Assembly (NCBI GenBank): GCA_948470335.1 | Contig: CAOKOL010000011.1 | Location: 23,700 to 87,699 of the forward strand | Reading direction: 5' to 3' | From: an uncultured Lachnospiraceae bacterium | GTDB lineage: Bacteria > Bacillota > Clostridia > Lachnospirales > Lachnospiraceae | Length of the DNA: 64,000 bases | Shown here: one piece after another, positions 1 to 8,985 of the stretch | Layout of the letters: each line of letters begins with the position of its first letter | How positions within the stretch are numbered: position 1 is the stretch's first letter | The notes under the pieces: model-generated | The model's input: only the letters and a program-made list of their open reading frames with translations | The model's database searches: none | What the model was told of the DNA's origin: nothing | Program-made: the position numbers and the translations under genes

Positions 1-203
1 GGCGTATAGGTATCCAGATATTGAAACAGACTCTTCCGGGTTTTGCTCAGGTCTGTGTCATATAAAATATCTGCCATGGAATATCCTGCCTGCAGATAGG
101 GAAAGCACTGTACAATCGGCATAAAGGGAATCGTATCCGGCTCCTTCAATGCGATGGCATCATTCACCCTGTTTAAACGTCTCCGGTAATCTTCTCTGCT
201 CAT
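1..203 (-). CDS. Uroporphyrinogen decarboxylase (URO-D)-like protein, N-terminal fragment (runs off the left edge)
   Basis: Sixty-seven codons are visible; the rest lies beyond the window. The ATG at 201-203 follows a good ribosome binding site (AAAGGAGG, about six bases away). The N-terminus reads MSREDYRRRLNRVNDAIAL and continues with EPDTIPFMPIVQ. A short helical start followed by a 'D-x-I/V-P-F' segment is typical of the URO-D/methyltransferase superfamily in clostridia. In these organisms such proteins usually act in one-carbon or corrinoid methyl transfer rather than in haem synthesis. That role is family knowledge, since no catalytic residue is within the visible part. The gene is divergent from the VWA gene at 523. 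Confidence 0.55.
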   Translation of the reverse strand, partial: MSREDYRRRLNRVNDAIALKEPDTIPFMPIVQCFPYLQAGYSMADILYDTDLSKTRKSLFQYLDTYT

Positions 204-522
204 ATAAATCCTCCTTTTTAAAGCTCCGCCGCGTGAGAAACGCCCCCTCTCTCTGCCTTTCCACGCCCGCAGTATCCTTGCCCGCAGTTTTATTTTACTA
301 TAATACGGAGCAGGAAACGCTGTTGCGAATGCACAAAAATTCATCAATCAGCCGAAAAGATATACGTGCAGAAAGTCCAAACAAAACCCCCATTTACTTT
401 ATAGTCGCAAAATATGAAAAAATGCTGTATACTTATGGTACCACTGTCAGCGAATCCGGACAAATGTCTCGTTTTCGCATTCAGTCAAATCAATTGTAAT
501 AACAGTATTCCGGGAGAATCTT
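204..522. other. Intergenic region between divergent genes (319 bp)
   Basis: No convincing gene is seen here. It must hold the start signals of both neighbours. A TATAAT lies at 299-304 and a TATACT at 428-433 on the plus strand, but neither has a good -35 partner at the right distance. The plus-strand reading frame spanning most of the region has no ribosome binding site and no recognisable protein features, so I do not call it a gene. Confidence 0.5.
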
Positions 523-2217
523 ATGCACCCTTCAGATGACAAATTCCTGCAAAGCAAACTGCCTCAGAGAAAACTGGAAATCGCCCTGGAACGGCTTTTC
601 GGCAGAGATACCTTAACGCCGCACTGGCAGAAAACCTATTCGGACTATATCCGCACCCGGATCTATCCATCCCTTTTATATCTGGCCGGTCAGAAGGATT
701 ATGAGCGCCTGCAAAGGCTGCTGGCCGCCGGATGGGCCGATACGAAGGTGCGGCTCCGTCTGGTTCAGGAAGAAAAAATCAAGGATGTACAGGTCCGTGC
801 CATGCTGCTGACGGCGGGACAGGCCGAAGCATTCCGGGATTTTCATATTACGTCCGCATCCGGGCGGAAACAGCTGCTGGCCGCACCCGCACTGCTCACT
901 CTCTGGGGCAGGCGGCTGGGTCTGGAGCATCCGGCCCTGCGGAATGTCTTATCCGCTCTCCGGTTTCAGGAGGTCCCGGACAGGCGGCTGCCGGGAACGG
1001 ACGGAGAAACGATTTATTATCACGGAAAATATCTGGAGGAACTTGCCGCATCGGGAACGGGCTACCCCGCCTACCTGCATATGATTCTCCACTGTCTGTT
1101 CTTTCATATCCTTCCGCCGAAAGATGCGGACAGGCCATTATGGGACCTGTCCTGCGATATCGCTGCGGAAATGCTGGGGGAGCAGATGTTTCCCGAACAG
1201 TTCGGGGGCAGAACATTTTCCGGCGAAGTGCATTCCGCCCGGTCCTTTTCCGCCGTAAAAAAAGAACTGCGCGCCGCCCTGAACGCAGAGGGACAATTTC
1301 CGCTGACCAGCGCCCCCGCCGTTTACCGGCTGCTTGAGAGCCATCCGGAGCGGGCCGAAGTTTTTATGGGACAATTGCTGCGGGACGACCATGAACAATG
1401 GTATCAGAGAACGACTCGTTCACATGAAAAAAAACAGAAAGAACAACGCTGCACCGCCTCACAACTTTGCTGCCGCCGGCATATGCTGCGCCAATGGGCC
1501 CAGGCAGCCCATAACAGCAGAGGCAGCCAGCGGACGGCTTCGCCCCGCTTCGGCCTGATGCCCGGCAGCCGCCAGGACCGGATGGAAAAAAAAGAGGAAG
1601 GGCAGTACAATTTCGGGCGATACCTGAAACGATTTTCCGTCACCGGAGAAGAAATGCAGTTGGATACCGACAGTTTTGACTATATTCCTTATCATTACGG
1701 AATGGAACATTACGGAAACCTGCCTTTTCTGGAACCGCTGGAATATACGGAGACCAATAAAGTGGAGGAGCTGGTGATTGCCATTGACACCTCCGGCTCC
1801 TGCTCTCTGGAGCTGGTCCGGCGCTTTTTAGGCGAAACACGGAAGATGCTGACGGAAAAAGAACACTTTTTTGCCCGGATGCGGGTCCATATCTTCCAGT
1901 GTGACTCTATCATTCAGGACTACCGGCTGATTCATTCCAGGGAGGAATGGAGCCGCTACGAAGACCGGCTGTCCGTGGCAGGCCGGGGCGGCACAAATTT
2001 CATCCCTGTCTTCGACCGGGTCGGCCGGATGCTTAAAACCGGCAGCATCAAAAAGCTGAAAGGGCTGTTATACTTTTCGGACGGAGACGGAATTTATCCC
2101 CGAGAACGTCCGCCCTATGAAACCGCATTTATTTTTCCTGACTTTCGTTTTCTGGAGCTTAAGATTCCGGAATGGGTCGTGAAGATTTGTATTGAACAGA
2201 GGAGTCCCCAACCATGA
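523..2217 (+). CDS. VWA-like domain protein with putative metallopeptidase-like N-terminal region (DUF2201/COG3864 type)
   Basis: 564 residues. The N-terminal half carries the histidine pattern H186, H190, H195 (LHMILHCLFFH), followed by a WDLSCDIAAEML segment. This matches the predicted metal-dependent peptidase domain of the DUF2201 family. A basic, low-complexity linker at about 295-360 leads to a C-terminal VWA-like domain with a MIDAS-type DTSGS at about 422-426. The last codons overlap the next gene by four bases (ATGA), so the two are translationally coupled. Paired MoxR-type AAA ATPase and VWA proteins are generally thought to act together as chaperone-like machines that insert metals or remodel complexes. 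The substrate here is unknown. The start follows GGGAGAAT. Confidence 0.75.
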   Translation: MHPSDDKFLQSKLPQRKLEIALERLFGRDTLTPHWQKTYSDYIRTRIYPSLLYLAGQKDYERLQRLLAAGWADTKVRLRLVQEEKIKDVQVRAMLLTAGQAEAFRDFHITSASGRKQLLAAPALLTLWGRRLGLEHPALRNVLSALRFQEVPDRRLPGTDGETIYYHGKYLEELAASGTGYPAYLHMILHCLFFHILPPKDADRPLWDLSCDIAAEMLGEQMFPEQFGGRTFSGEVHSARSFSAVKKELRAALNAEGQFPLTSAPAVYRLLESHPERAEVFMGQLLRDDHEQWYQRTTRSHEKKQKEQRCTASQLCCRRHMLRQWAQAAHNSRGSQRTASPRFGLMPGSRQDRMEKKEEGQYNFGRYLKRFSVTGEEMQLDTDSFDYIPYHYGMEHYGNLPFLEPLEYTETNKVEELVIAIDTSGSCSLELVRRFLGETRKMLTEKEHFFARMRVHIFQCDSIIQDYRLIHSREEWSRYEDRLSVAGRGGTNFIPVFDRVGRMLKTGSIKKLKGLLYFSDGDGIYPRERPPYETAFIFPDFRFLELKIPEWVVKICIEQRSPQP

Positions 2218-3758
2218 ACATCCAAGAAGCAAAAACCGAAATCATCCATACCTTCCGCGCCTACATGAAACAGGGCCCGGACGGCACATACCGCATCCCC
2301 ATCCAGAAGCAGCGGCCCCTGCTGCTGATCGGCCCGCCCGGCATCGGCAAAACCGCCGTGATGGAACAGATCGCCCGGGAAGAAAAGATCGGTCTGGTTT
2401 CCTATACCATGACCCATCATACCCGCCAGAGCGCCGTGGGGCTGCCCTTGATACAGGAAAAAGAATATGCGGGAAAAACCTATTCCGCCACCGAATATAC
2501 GATGAGTGAAATCATCGCCTCCATCTATGATTGTATGGCCGAAACCGGCAGAAAACAGGGCATTTTATTTTTAGATGAGATCAACTGTGTCTCCGAAACC
2601 CTGTCTCCTGTTATGCTGCAGCTTCTGCAGAACAAAATGTTCGGCACTTACGCCATCCCCGACGGCTGGATGATCGCAGCCGCCGGAAATCCGCCGGAAT
2701 ACAATAAATCGGTGCGGGAACTTGATATGGCCACGCTGGACCGGGTAAAGCATATGGAAATCCAGGCTGATCCGGATGTGTGGATGGACTATGCGTTTGC
2801 CCACCAGGTCCACCCCTGCGTCACCGCTTATCTCACGGCACACCCGGATCACTTTTATCAGATTCAGGATACGCTCCGGGGACAGTTGTTCGTTACGGCC
2901 AGAGGGTGGGAAGATTTATCCTGCATCATCCGGGCATATGAAGAAGATCAGATTCCCGTTCAGGAATCACTGATGATTCAATATCTGCAGCACGATGAAA
3001 TTGCCCGCAGTTTCTATCTGTTCTATGATTTGTTCCGGCATTTCGAAAACAAGACAAAACCGTATGCAAAAGCAGACATAAGCTCCGGGGGCCTGTGGAA
3101 TCTGAATCTTGCCCATGCCGATATCAGCCAGGGACTGGCCGTGGCCTCCCATCTGATGGCTTGCATCCGCCATGAAGCGCTTTATTGGAAAGAACAGAGT
3201 ATCCTAGAAAAAGAACTGAAAGAGGCCCTTACCTCCTGGCGCCAGAAGACAACCCAAAGGATAGAAAATACGGAAAATAGGAACTCGGCCAAAAGCACGG
3301 AAACTTCCGAGAATTCCAGAACTTCCCTCATGCTGCTCTCTCAGCTTATTGAAAGCCGCCGGGCCGCTCTGAAAATCAAAGAAAGCAAACAGCTTATCGA
3401 AAAAGAGGATGCCCACAAGGAACAGCTCCTGATCCGAAAACTGGAAGACCTGCTGCAGAAACAGACAAAAAAGATCCGGACAGAAACCGAAGCCGTTTCG
3501 GAAATCTTAGCAGAAGCCGAAGCTGCGTGCGGGCAGGCCCGAAGTCAGCTGCTGGACACCATCGCCCGCTCCTACCGTCTCCTGGAAACCTTCCCCGGCG
3601 ACGAGCCTCTTTTGTACTTCACCGCAGACCTGACCGGAGAACCGGACTGTGCGGAACTTCTGGCTGCGGGGCCCTGCCCGGAGTATGTATATCATTCCCA
3701 GAAACTTCTGCTGGCCAGGCAGGAACATAAACTGCTGCAAACACTGGCAAAAGAATAA
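2214..3758 (+). CDS. MoxR-type AAA+ ATPase, partner of the VWA protein
   Basis: 514 residues. Walker A is GPPGIGKT at 40-47 and Walker B is ILFLDE at 117-122. A sensor-like region follows (AAGNPPEYNKSVRELD, then DRVKHMEI), as in MoxR-family ATPases. The C-terminal third, about 335-480, is rich in Lys, Glu, Leu and Ala and is likely a coiled coil; this is longer than in ordinary MoxR proteins. It is translationally coupled to the upstream VWA gene by an ATGA overlap. The pair probably forms an ATP-driven chaperone, by analogy with MoxR/VWA and RavA/ViaA systems. No target gene lies alongside. Confidence 0.8.
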   Translation: MNIQEAKTEIIHTFRAYMKQGPDGTYRIPIQKQRPLLLIGPPGIGKTAVMEQIAREEKIGLVSYTMTHHTRQSAVGLPLIQEKEYAGKTYSATEYTMSEIIASIYDCMAETGRKQGILFLDEINCVSETLSPVMLQLLQNKMFGTYAIPDGWMIAAAGNPPEYNKSVRELDMATLDRVKHMEIQADPDVWMDYAFAHQVHPCVTAYLTAHPDHFYQIQDTLRGQLFVTARGWEDLSCIIRAYEEDQIPVQESLMIQYLQHDEIARSFYLFYDLFRHFENKTKPYAKADISSGGLWNLNLAHADISQGLAVASHLMACIRHEALYWKEQSILEKELKEALTSWRQKTTQRIENTENRNSAKSTETSENSRTSLMLLSQLIESRRAALKIKESKQLIEKEDAHKEQLLIRKLEDLLQKQTKKIRTETEAVSEILAEAEAACGQARSQLLDTIARSYRLLETFPGDEPLLYFTADLTGEPDCAELLAAGPCPEYVYHSQKLLLARQEHKLLQTLAKE

Positions 3759-3782
3759 ATTCATATGAACGGTTTATGCAAA

Positions 3783-3805
3783 AGAATCCTGCTTCGCAGG
3801 ATTCT
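3783..3805 (-). terminator. Rho-independent terminator of the antiporter operon
   Basis: A perfect 10-bp stem (AGAATCCTGC/GCAGGATTCT) with a three-base loop. Read on the minus strand it is followed by TTTT, so it fits transcripts arriving from the antiporter gene about 175 bp upstream. On the plus strand no T-run follows, so it is a poorer fit for the MoxR gene. Confidence 0.6.
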
Positions 3806-3979
3806 CCGCCTGCGGCGGGCCGCCCCGGATACATTATCTTACTAATTCCCCATAACGCACTTCATCAACCAATTCCTGTACGTCATCCTCTGTTTTCAAG
3901 CTTTATTTCAAATGCAAACTTCGCTTACATGCCCATTCAAAAGGCAAAAAAGGAAACAGGTTCCGGCAACAGAAACACT

Positions 3980-5221
3980 TTACTCCGCCCCAGGAACAAT
4001 CTCCCCGGCTCTGGTCAGTGCAATCTTCGTCAGCGTCGGCCCTACCAGCTCATAGATCAGCACGGCAAACAGCACGATATTCCGGATAATCATCCCTTCC
4101 GGTCCCAGGCTCTCCGCCATAATGGACATGCCCAGAGCCACGCCGGCCTGGGGCAGCAGCGTAACGCCCAGATATTTCACGATAGTGGGCTCACATTTCA
4201 TCGCCTTTGCGCCGAGTCCCGCGCCCAGATACTTTCCGGCAGAACGGCTGAGGATGTAGACCAGGCCGATCCCGATAATCGTCACGTCCATAATCACGCT
4301 GAAATCCAGCTCCGCCCCGCTCAGGACGAAGAACAGAATACTTAACGGGTCGGTCCAGTTTTCCGTCCGCTCCATCAGATCCTCCGATACGTCGCACATA
4401 TTGCAGAACACCGTTCCCAGCATCATACAGGTCAGCAGGGAAGAAAAGCTGATATGTACCCCTCCGATATCAAATTCCAGCATGGTAATGGCCGCCACCA
4501 TCAGCACATAGGTAATGGAGATTTCCAGCCGGTTGCTGCTGGACTGGAACAAAGTCTCCGTAAAGCTGAACAGAAGACCCATAACAAACCCCAGCGCCAG
4601 AGAGAGCACCACCTCCAGAAGCGGCTCCGCCAGAACCGAAACCACGTCGATCTGTCCGTGCTCAATAGACTGTGCGATTCCAAAGGAAACGGCAAAGATA
4701 ATCAGCCCAACCGCATCGTCCAGCGCCACGATGGGCAGCAGAATATTCGTCAGAGGCCCTTTGGCCTTATACTGCCGCACCACCATCAGGGTAGCCGCCG
4801 GCGCCGTAGCCGCCGCAATGGCGCCCAGGGTGATGGCCGTGGACAGGGACAGTTTGTCCGGCATCAGGAAATGCAGGCCAATCAGCACCGCATTCACCAG
4901 TATACAGGCACCTGTTGACTCACAGATGCCCACAATCGTAGCCTGCACGCCGTTTTTTTTCAGTTGAGACAGCCGGAATTCATTGCCGATCGAAAAGGCG
5001 ATAAATCCCATGGCCGCATCAGAGATAATGCCCAGAGACCGTACCTGATCCAGAGAATTGAAGCCCAGTCCGGGAATCTGAAGCCGTCCCAGGCAAAAAG
5101 GCCCGATCAGGATTCCGGCCACCAGATATGCAGTCACGGCAGGCAGTTTCACCATTTTTGCCACCCGTGACATAAACAGCCCCGCCAGCAGGGCAATTGA
5201 AATAACCAACAACGTTTCCAT
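3980..5221 (-). CDS. Cation:proton antiporter (CPA2 family)
   Basis: 413 residues, almost entirely hydrophobic, with about 11-13 membrane segments. The N-terminus (KLPAVTAYLVAGILIGP) is the characteristic first repeat of CPA2 Na+/H+ and K+/H+ antiporters. The discontinuous helix region contains a TAPAATLMVV segment. The ion-binding site reads VALDDAVGL, that is an Asp-Asp pair as in electrogenic members. No C-terminal RCK/TrkA regulatory domain is present, so it is a short form. The start follows GAGGAGG. It is the last gene of a minus-strand run beginning at folC-pheA, 60 bp after ppk. A link between polyphosphate and cation balance is plausible but only inferred. Confidence 0.85.
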   Translation of the reverse strand: METLLVISIALLAGLFMSRVAKMVKLPAVTAYLVAGILIGPFCLGRLQIPGLGFNSLDQVRSLGIISDAAMGFIAFSIGNEFRLSQLKKNGVQATIVGICESTGACILVNAVLIGLHFLMPDKLSLSTAITLGAIAAATAPAATLMVVRQYKAKGPLTNILLPIVALDDAVGLIIFAVSFGIAQSIEHGQIDVVSVLAEPLLEVVLSLALGFVMGLLFSFTETLFQSSSNRLEISITYVLMVAAITMLEFDIGGVHISFSSLLTCMMLGTVFCNMCDVSEDLMERTENWTDPLSILFFVLSGAELDFSVIMDVTIIGIGLVYILSRSAGKYLGAGLGAKAMKCEPTIVKYLGVTLLPQAGVALGMSIMAESLGPEGMIIRNIVLFAVLIYELVGPTLTKIALTRAGEIVPGAE

Positions 5222-5281
5222 ACTCTTTTTTCCTCCTCATTCGTTCCGCCGTGGTTCTGCCAAACCGTTTCCGCCGGATGC

Positions 5282-7402
5282 TTACGCCATAGGCGTAAAT
5301 TTTCTTCCTTTTAATATATCGTCTTTTTTCGGTACCGCCGCTTTTGCCATCTGACAGAACAGCTTCTGCGAATTCACCGGGGATTTTTCCTCCCGGCGCA
5401 CCTTCGCATATCTTCCATCGGGCATCAGGATATGCGCCTTCACGTTATCTTCCAGTTCAAGGTCCAGGATTTCCCGCACCCGCTCCCTGAGCGTTTCGTC
5501 GTCCACCGGAAACAGAATCTCCACGCGGCGGTCCAGATTCCTGGGCATCCAGTCGGCGCTGGCCAGATATACTTCCGGATGGCCGTCATTGTTAAAACAG
5601 TAGATACGGCTGTGTTCCAGAAAATTGCCCACGATGGAACGGACCGTAATATTTTCACTGACGCCCGGAATCCCCGTTTTCAGGCAGCAGATTCCCCTGA
5701 CCACCAGATCAATTTTTACCCCGGCGGCGCTGGCCTCGTAAAGAGCGGCGATAATCTCAGGATCGCTCAATGAGTTCATCTTTGCCTTAATGCCGGCTTC
5801 CCTGCCCGTCCGGGCATGCTCCTGCTCCCGCCGGATCAGCTTCAAAAACTTTCCTTTCAGCCACAGCGGCGCCAGGGACAGACGGTTCCAGGACAACGGC
5901 TCCGAGTATCCGGACAGCATATTAAACACTGCGGTGGCATCTTCTCCCACCGACCGGCGGCAGGTAAACATCCCCAGATCCGTGTACAGCTTTGCCGTGG
6001 AATCATTGTAATTTCCCGTTCCCAGATGGACATAACGGCAGATGCCTTCTTCCTCTCTGCGCACGATCAGGGTAATCTTGCAGTGGGTTTTTAACCCCAG
6101 CAGCCCGTAGATCACGTGACATCCCGCTTTTTCCAGCATCTTCGCCCAGTTAATATTATTTTCCTCGTCGAATCTGGCTTTCAGCTCCACCAGCACCGTC
6201 ACCTGCTTGCCGTTCTCCGCCGCCTGAGCCAGTGAAGCGATAATCGGGGAATTGCCGCTGACCCGGTACAGGGTCTGTTTGATGGCAAGCACATCCGGAT
6301 CTCTGGCCGCTTTCCTGATAAAGTCCACCACCGGCTCAAATGTCTCGTAAGGGTGATGCATCAGAATATCGCCTTTTTTAATATTGTCAAATATACTGTC
6401 CTCATTGGCAAAAGCCGGCACCGGCTTGGGCGTATATTTCTCACTGCGCAGATGATCGTAACCTTCCAGACCGCTGAGCTTCATGGCAAAGGTAAGGTCA
6501 AGAGGACCGTCGATCAGGTAAATATCCTCGTCCCTGATGGAAAAGTCTTTCTTTAAAATCTTCAAAAGCCTTTTGTCAATACCGTCCTCTACCTCCAGTT
6601 TGATCACTTCGCCCCACTGACGTTTTTTCAACTGCTTTTCGATGGTTTCCAGCAGATCCTCCGCTCCGTCCTCGTCGATGGACAGGTCCGCATTTCTCAT
6701 AACCCGGTAGGGATGGGCACAGACCACGTTATAGTTGAGGAACAGCTTGCCCATATGCCGCTCGATGATTTCTTCCAGAAGAATCAGCCTGACGGCCTCG
6801 CCGTCCCGCTTCACCTCGTAAACTCTCGGCAGCACGGAGGGCACCTGCACCGTGGCAAATTCCAGCTCCTGATCCCCTTTCTTTTTCTGCAGCAGCGCCG
6901 CAATGTTCAATGATTTGTTGCGGATCAGCGGAAAGGGCCGGGAAGGGTCCACCGCCATAGGGGTCAGCACCGGATACACCGACTCCATAAAATACCGGTC
7001 CACGCTGGCCGCTTCTTCCTCGGTCAGATCCTCATACCGGGTAATCACATGAATGCCGTTTTTCTTTAATGCCGGAAGGAGGGATACATTATAGGTATGA
7101 TACTGGGTATCCGTCAGCTCATGAACCGCTTTTCCGATCAGCTCTAACTGTCTGGCCGGCTTCATCCCCGCAATATCCGTTTTGTGATAACCGGCATGAA
7201 CCATATCTTTCAGAGACGCCACCCGCACCATTACAAATTCATCCAGATTTGAGGCGGTGATCGCCAGAAACTTCATCCGCTCCAGAAGGGGAATGTGCTC
7301 ATCCATCGCCTCCGCCAATACCCGGTAATTAAAAGCAATCCAGCTTAATTCCCGGTTCTGGTAATACTCCGGGCGGGTAAAATTTATTTTTTCATCAGAC
7401 AT
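5282..7402 (-). CDS. ppk: Polyphosphate kinase 1
   Basis: 706 residues, the usual length for PPK1. The enzyme reversibly transfers the ATP gamma-phosphate to long-chain polyphosphate. The N-terminus (NRELSWIAFNYRVL, then LAITASNLDEFVMVRV) is diagnostic. The catalytic phospholipase-D-like half contains VELKARFDEENN, H440 in GLKTHCK (equivalent to the phosphorylated His of the E. coli enzyme) and H459 in YVHLGTGNYND. The C-terminal part has YLASADWMPRNLDRRVE. It starts three bases after the ppx stop, with AGAGGTG as ribosome binding site, so the two opposing enzymes of polyphosphate metabolism are co-translated. Confidence 0.96.
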   Translation of the reverse strand: MSDEKINFTRPEYYQNRELSWIAFNYRVLAEAMDEHIPLLERMKFLAITASNLDEFVMVRVASLKDMVHAGYHKTDIAGMKPARQLELIGKAVHELTDTQYHTYNVSLLPALKKNGIHVITRYEDLTEEEAASVDRYFMESVYPVLTPMAVDPSRPFPLIRNKSLNIAALLQKKKGDQELEFATVQVPSVLPRVYEVKRDGEAVRLILLEEIIERHMGKLFLNYNVVCAHPYRVMRNADLSIDEDGAEDLLETIEKQLKKRQWGEVIKLEVEDGIDKRLLKILKKDFSIRDEDIYLIDGPLDLTFAMKLSGLEGYDHLRSEKYTPKPVPAFANEDSIFDNIKKGDILMHHPYETFEPVVDFIRKAARDPDVLAIKQTLYRVSGNSPIIASLAQAAENGKQVTVLVELKARFDEENNINWAKMLEKAGCHVIYGLLGLKTHCKITLIVRREEEGICRYVHLGTGNYNDSTAKLYTDLGMFTCRRSVGEDATAVFNMLSGYSEPLSWNRLSLAPLWLKGKFLKLIRREQEHARTGREAGIKAKMNSLSDPEIIAALYEASAAGVKIDLVVRGICCLKTGIPGVSENITVRSIVGNFLEHSRIYCFNNDGHPEVYLASADWMPRNLDRRVEILFPVDDETLRERVREILDLELEDNVKAHILMPDGRYAKVRREEKSPVNSQKLFCQMAKAAVPKKDDILKGRKFTPMA

Positions 7403-7405
7403 TTT

Positions 7406-8941
7406 TTACACACCTCTTTTCCGTTTTAACACCGGCTTGATTCCGAAAACTTCCTCAAAGAAATACGACCGTTTTTCAAAGGTGCTCTGCTCCAGGGAAA
7501 TATCTTCCGACGTCTCCGTGACAATCAAAAGCTGCCGGTCTTTCAGGGTGATTTTCACATGATCGAACTTTTGCTTATGGCTTTTGTCCAGAGCGTTGCC
7601 CACCCGCATAATCGCCACCAGCTTGGCGATCACATTGCTGATCTTGTGGTTGCGCACCTCGTTCATAATCTTTTCATATTCATATGTGGTGGTATTGTAT
7701 TTTACGATATAGGCCACGATCTCCCGCTCAATATGGGAAATGCCGATGATTTCCGTAGCTTTGATAATATGATAGGAACTTTCCGCCGGCTCCCGCATAC
7801 TGATATATTTGCCGCAGTCATGCAGGATAACGGACAATTGCAGCAAAAGCCGCTCCCGCTGTCCCAGACCGTGGTATTTTTTCATGCTGTCAAAAATATC
7901 CAGAACCAGTTTTTCCAGACTCTGGTTATGTTTTTTATTGCCCTGATACCGCTTGGAAATATTTCTGGCGGCCACCAGAATATCCTCGGTAAAATCATGG
8001 GTAAAGCTGATCAGCCGTTTTTCCTCGCCGTATTCCGCCACGATGCCGTCGCACAGGTTCACCCCCGGAATCCACAGAAGCTCCGCCCCGGTAATCTCAA
8101 TCATCTTACGGAAAATCATTACCGACGGCTGCATCAGATAGGCGTGCTCAATGGGAATGTCCATCTCCAGCGACAGCTTCTCCGGACTCATTTTCTCAAT
8201 CCGGTGATAAAAATCCATAAATTCCCGGACCGTCATCTTGTCCGCCTGTCTGTCCCCGCCGCCTTTTCTGTTCAGATACAGGGCACACAGTCCTGTGGCG
8301 ATAATATTCTTAATATCCCGGTCTTTCAGGAACATTTTCCGGAATGTGTCGATATCGCTGTCCACCAGCTCCCGGATCAGGGTGCGGTAATTCACCCTGT
8401 CATAGTCCAGATGTCCCAGCGTCTCCTTAATCCGCAGCGCGCCCAGTTTCAGATACTGGGTCGTTACCAGCGCATCCTTGTCAAAAAGAGAAAGCTGGGT
8501 GCTGCCCGATCCCACGTCCACGATAGCCGTTCCTTTTTTGATAATGGACTGGAACTCATTTTCCTTGACGGCAATCGCCTTATAACACAGGAATCTCTGC
8601 TCGGAATTGCTCAGTACCTTGACTTCGATGCCGGTGCGCACCAGGATCTGATCCAATACAATCTGGCTGTTGCCCGCTTCTCTGAGCGCGCTGGTGGCAT
8701 AAGCCCGGCAGTCTTTCACCTGATATTCCTCCATCACCCGGCAAAAGCCTTTCAGGATCGTACACATGGCGTCGATCAGATGGGAACTGATCTTTCCTTC
8801 CATATAAGTGTCGGTTCCCACCCCTGCCGTCTTCCGCATATGGTCCAGACACCGGATCCCGTTTTTCTGTGAAATCTCATAAATTGCCAGCTGCAGGTCA
8901 AAAGAACCCACGTCAATGGCAGCAAATGTGGTGATAGCCAT
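7406..8941 (-). CDS. ppx: Exopolyphosphatase / pppGpp phosphohydrolase (Ppx/GppA family) with HD domain
   Basis: 511 residues from the chosen start. The actin-like ASKHA fold begins with FAAIDVGSFDLQLAIYE (phosphate-1 loop) and has the second loop at AIVDVGSGSTQLSLF. A C-terminal HD-type domain follows (VILHDCGKYI). The enzyme degrades polyphosphate and/or pppGpp. A longer reading to 9079 is possible but would overlap the upstream ATPase gene. The ATG at 8939-8941 has an ideal site (AAGGAGG, seven to eight bases away) and begins right at the conserved domain, so I prefer it. It lies 44 bp after the DUF815 gene and 3 bp before ppk. Confidence 0.93.
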   Translation of the reverse strand: MAITTFAAIDVGSFDLQLAIYEISQKNGIRCLDHMRKTAGVGTDTYMEGKISSHLIDAMCTILKGFCRVMEEYQVKDCRAYATSALREAGNSQIVLDQILVRTGIEVKVLSNSEQRFLCYKAIAVKENEFQSIIKKGTAIVDVGSGSTQLSLFDKDALVTTQYLKLGALRIKETLGHLDYDRVNYRTLIRELVDSDIDTFRKMFLKDRDIKNIIATGLCALYLNRKGGGDRQADKMTVREFMDFYHRIEKMSPEKLSLEMDIPIEHAYLMQPSVMIFRKMIEITGAELLWIPGVNLCDGIVAEYGEEKRLISFTHDFTEDILVAARNISKRYQGNKKHNQSLEKLVLDIFDSMKKYHGLGQRERLLLQLSVILHDCGKYISMREPAESSYHIIKATEIIGISHIEREIVAYIVKYNTTTYEYEKIMNEVRNHKISNVIAKLVAIMRVGNALDKSHKQKFDHVKITLKDRQLLIVTETSEDISLEQSTFEKRSYFFEEVFGIKPVLKRKRGV

Positions 8942-8985
8942 ACCTAAATCCTCCTTGGGCCCGTCAGGTTCGTCTGTTTTCCGTT

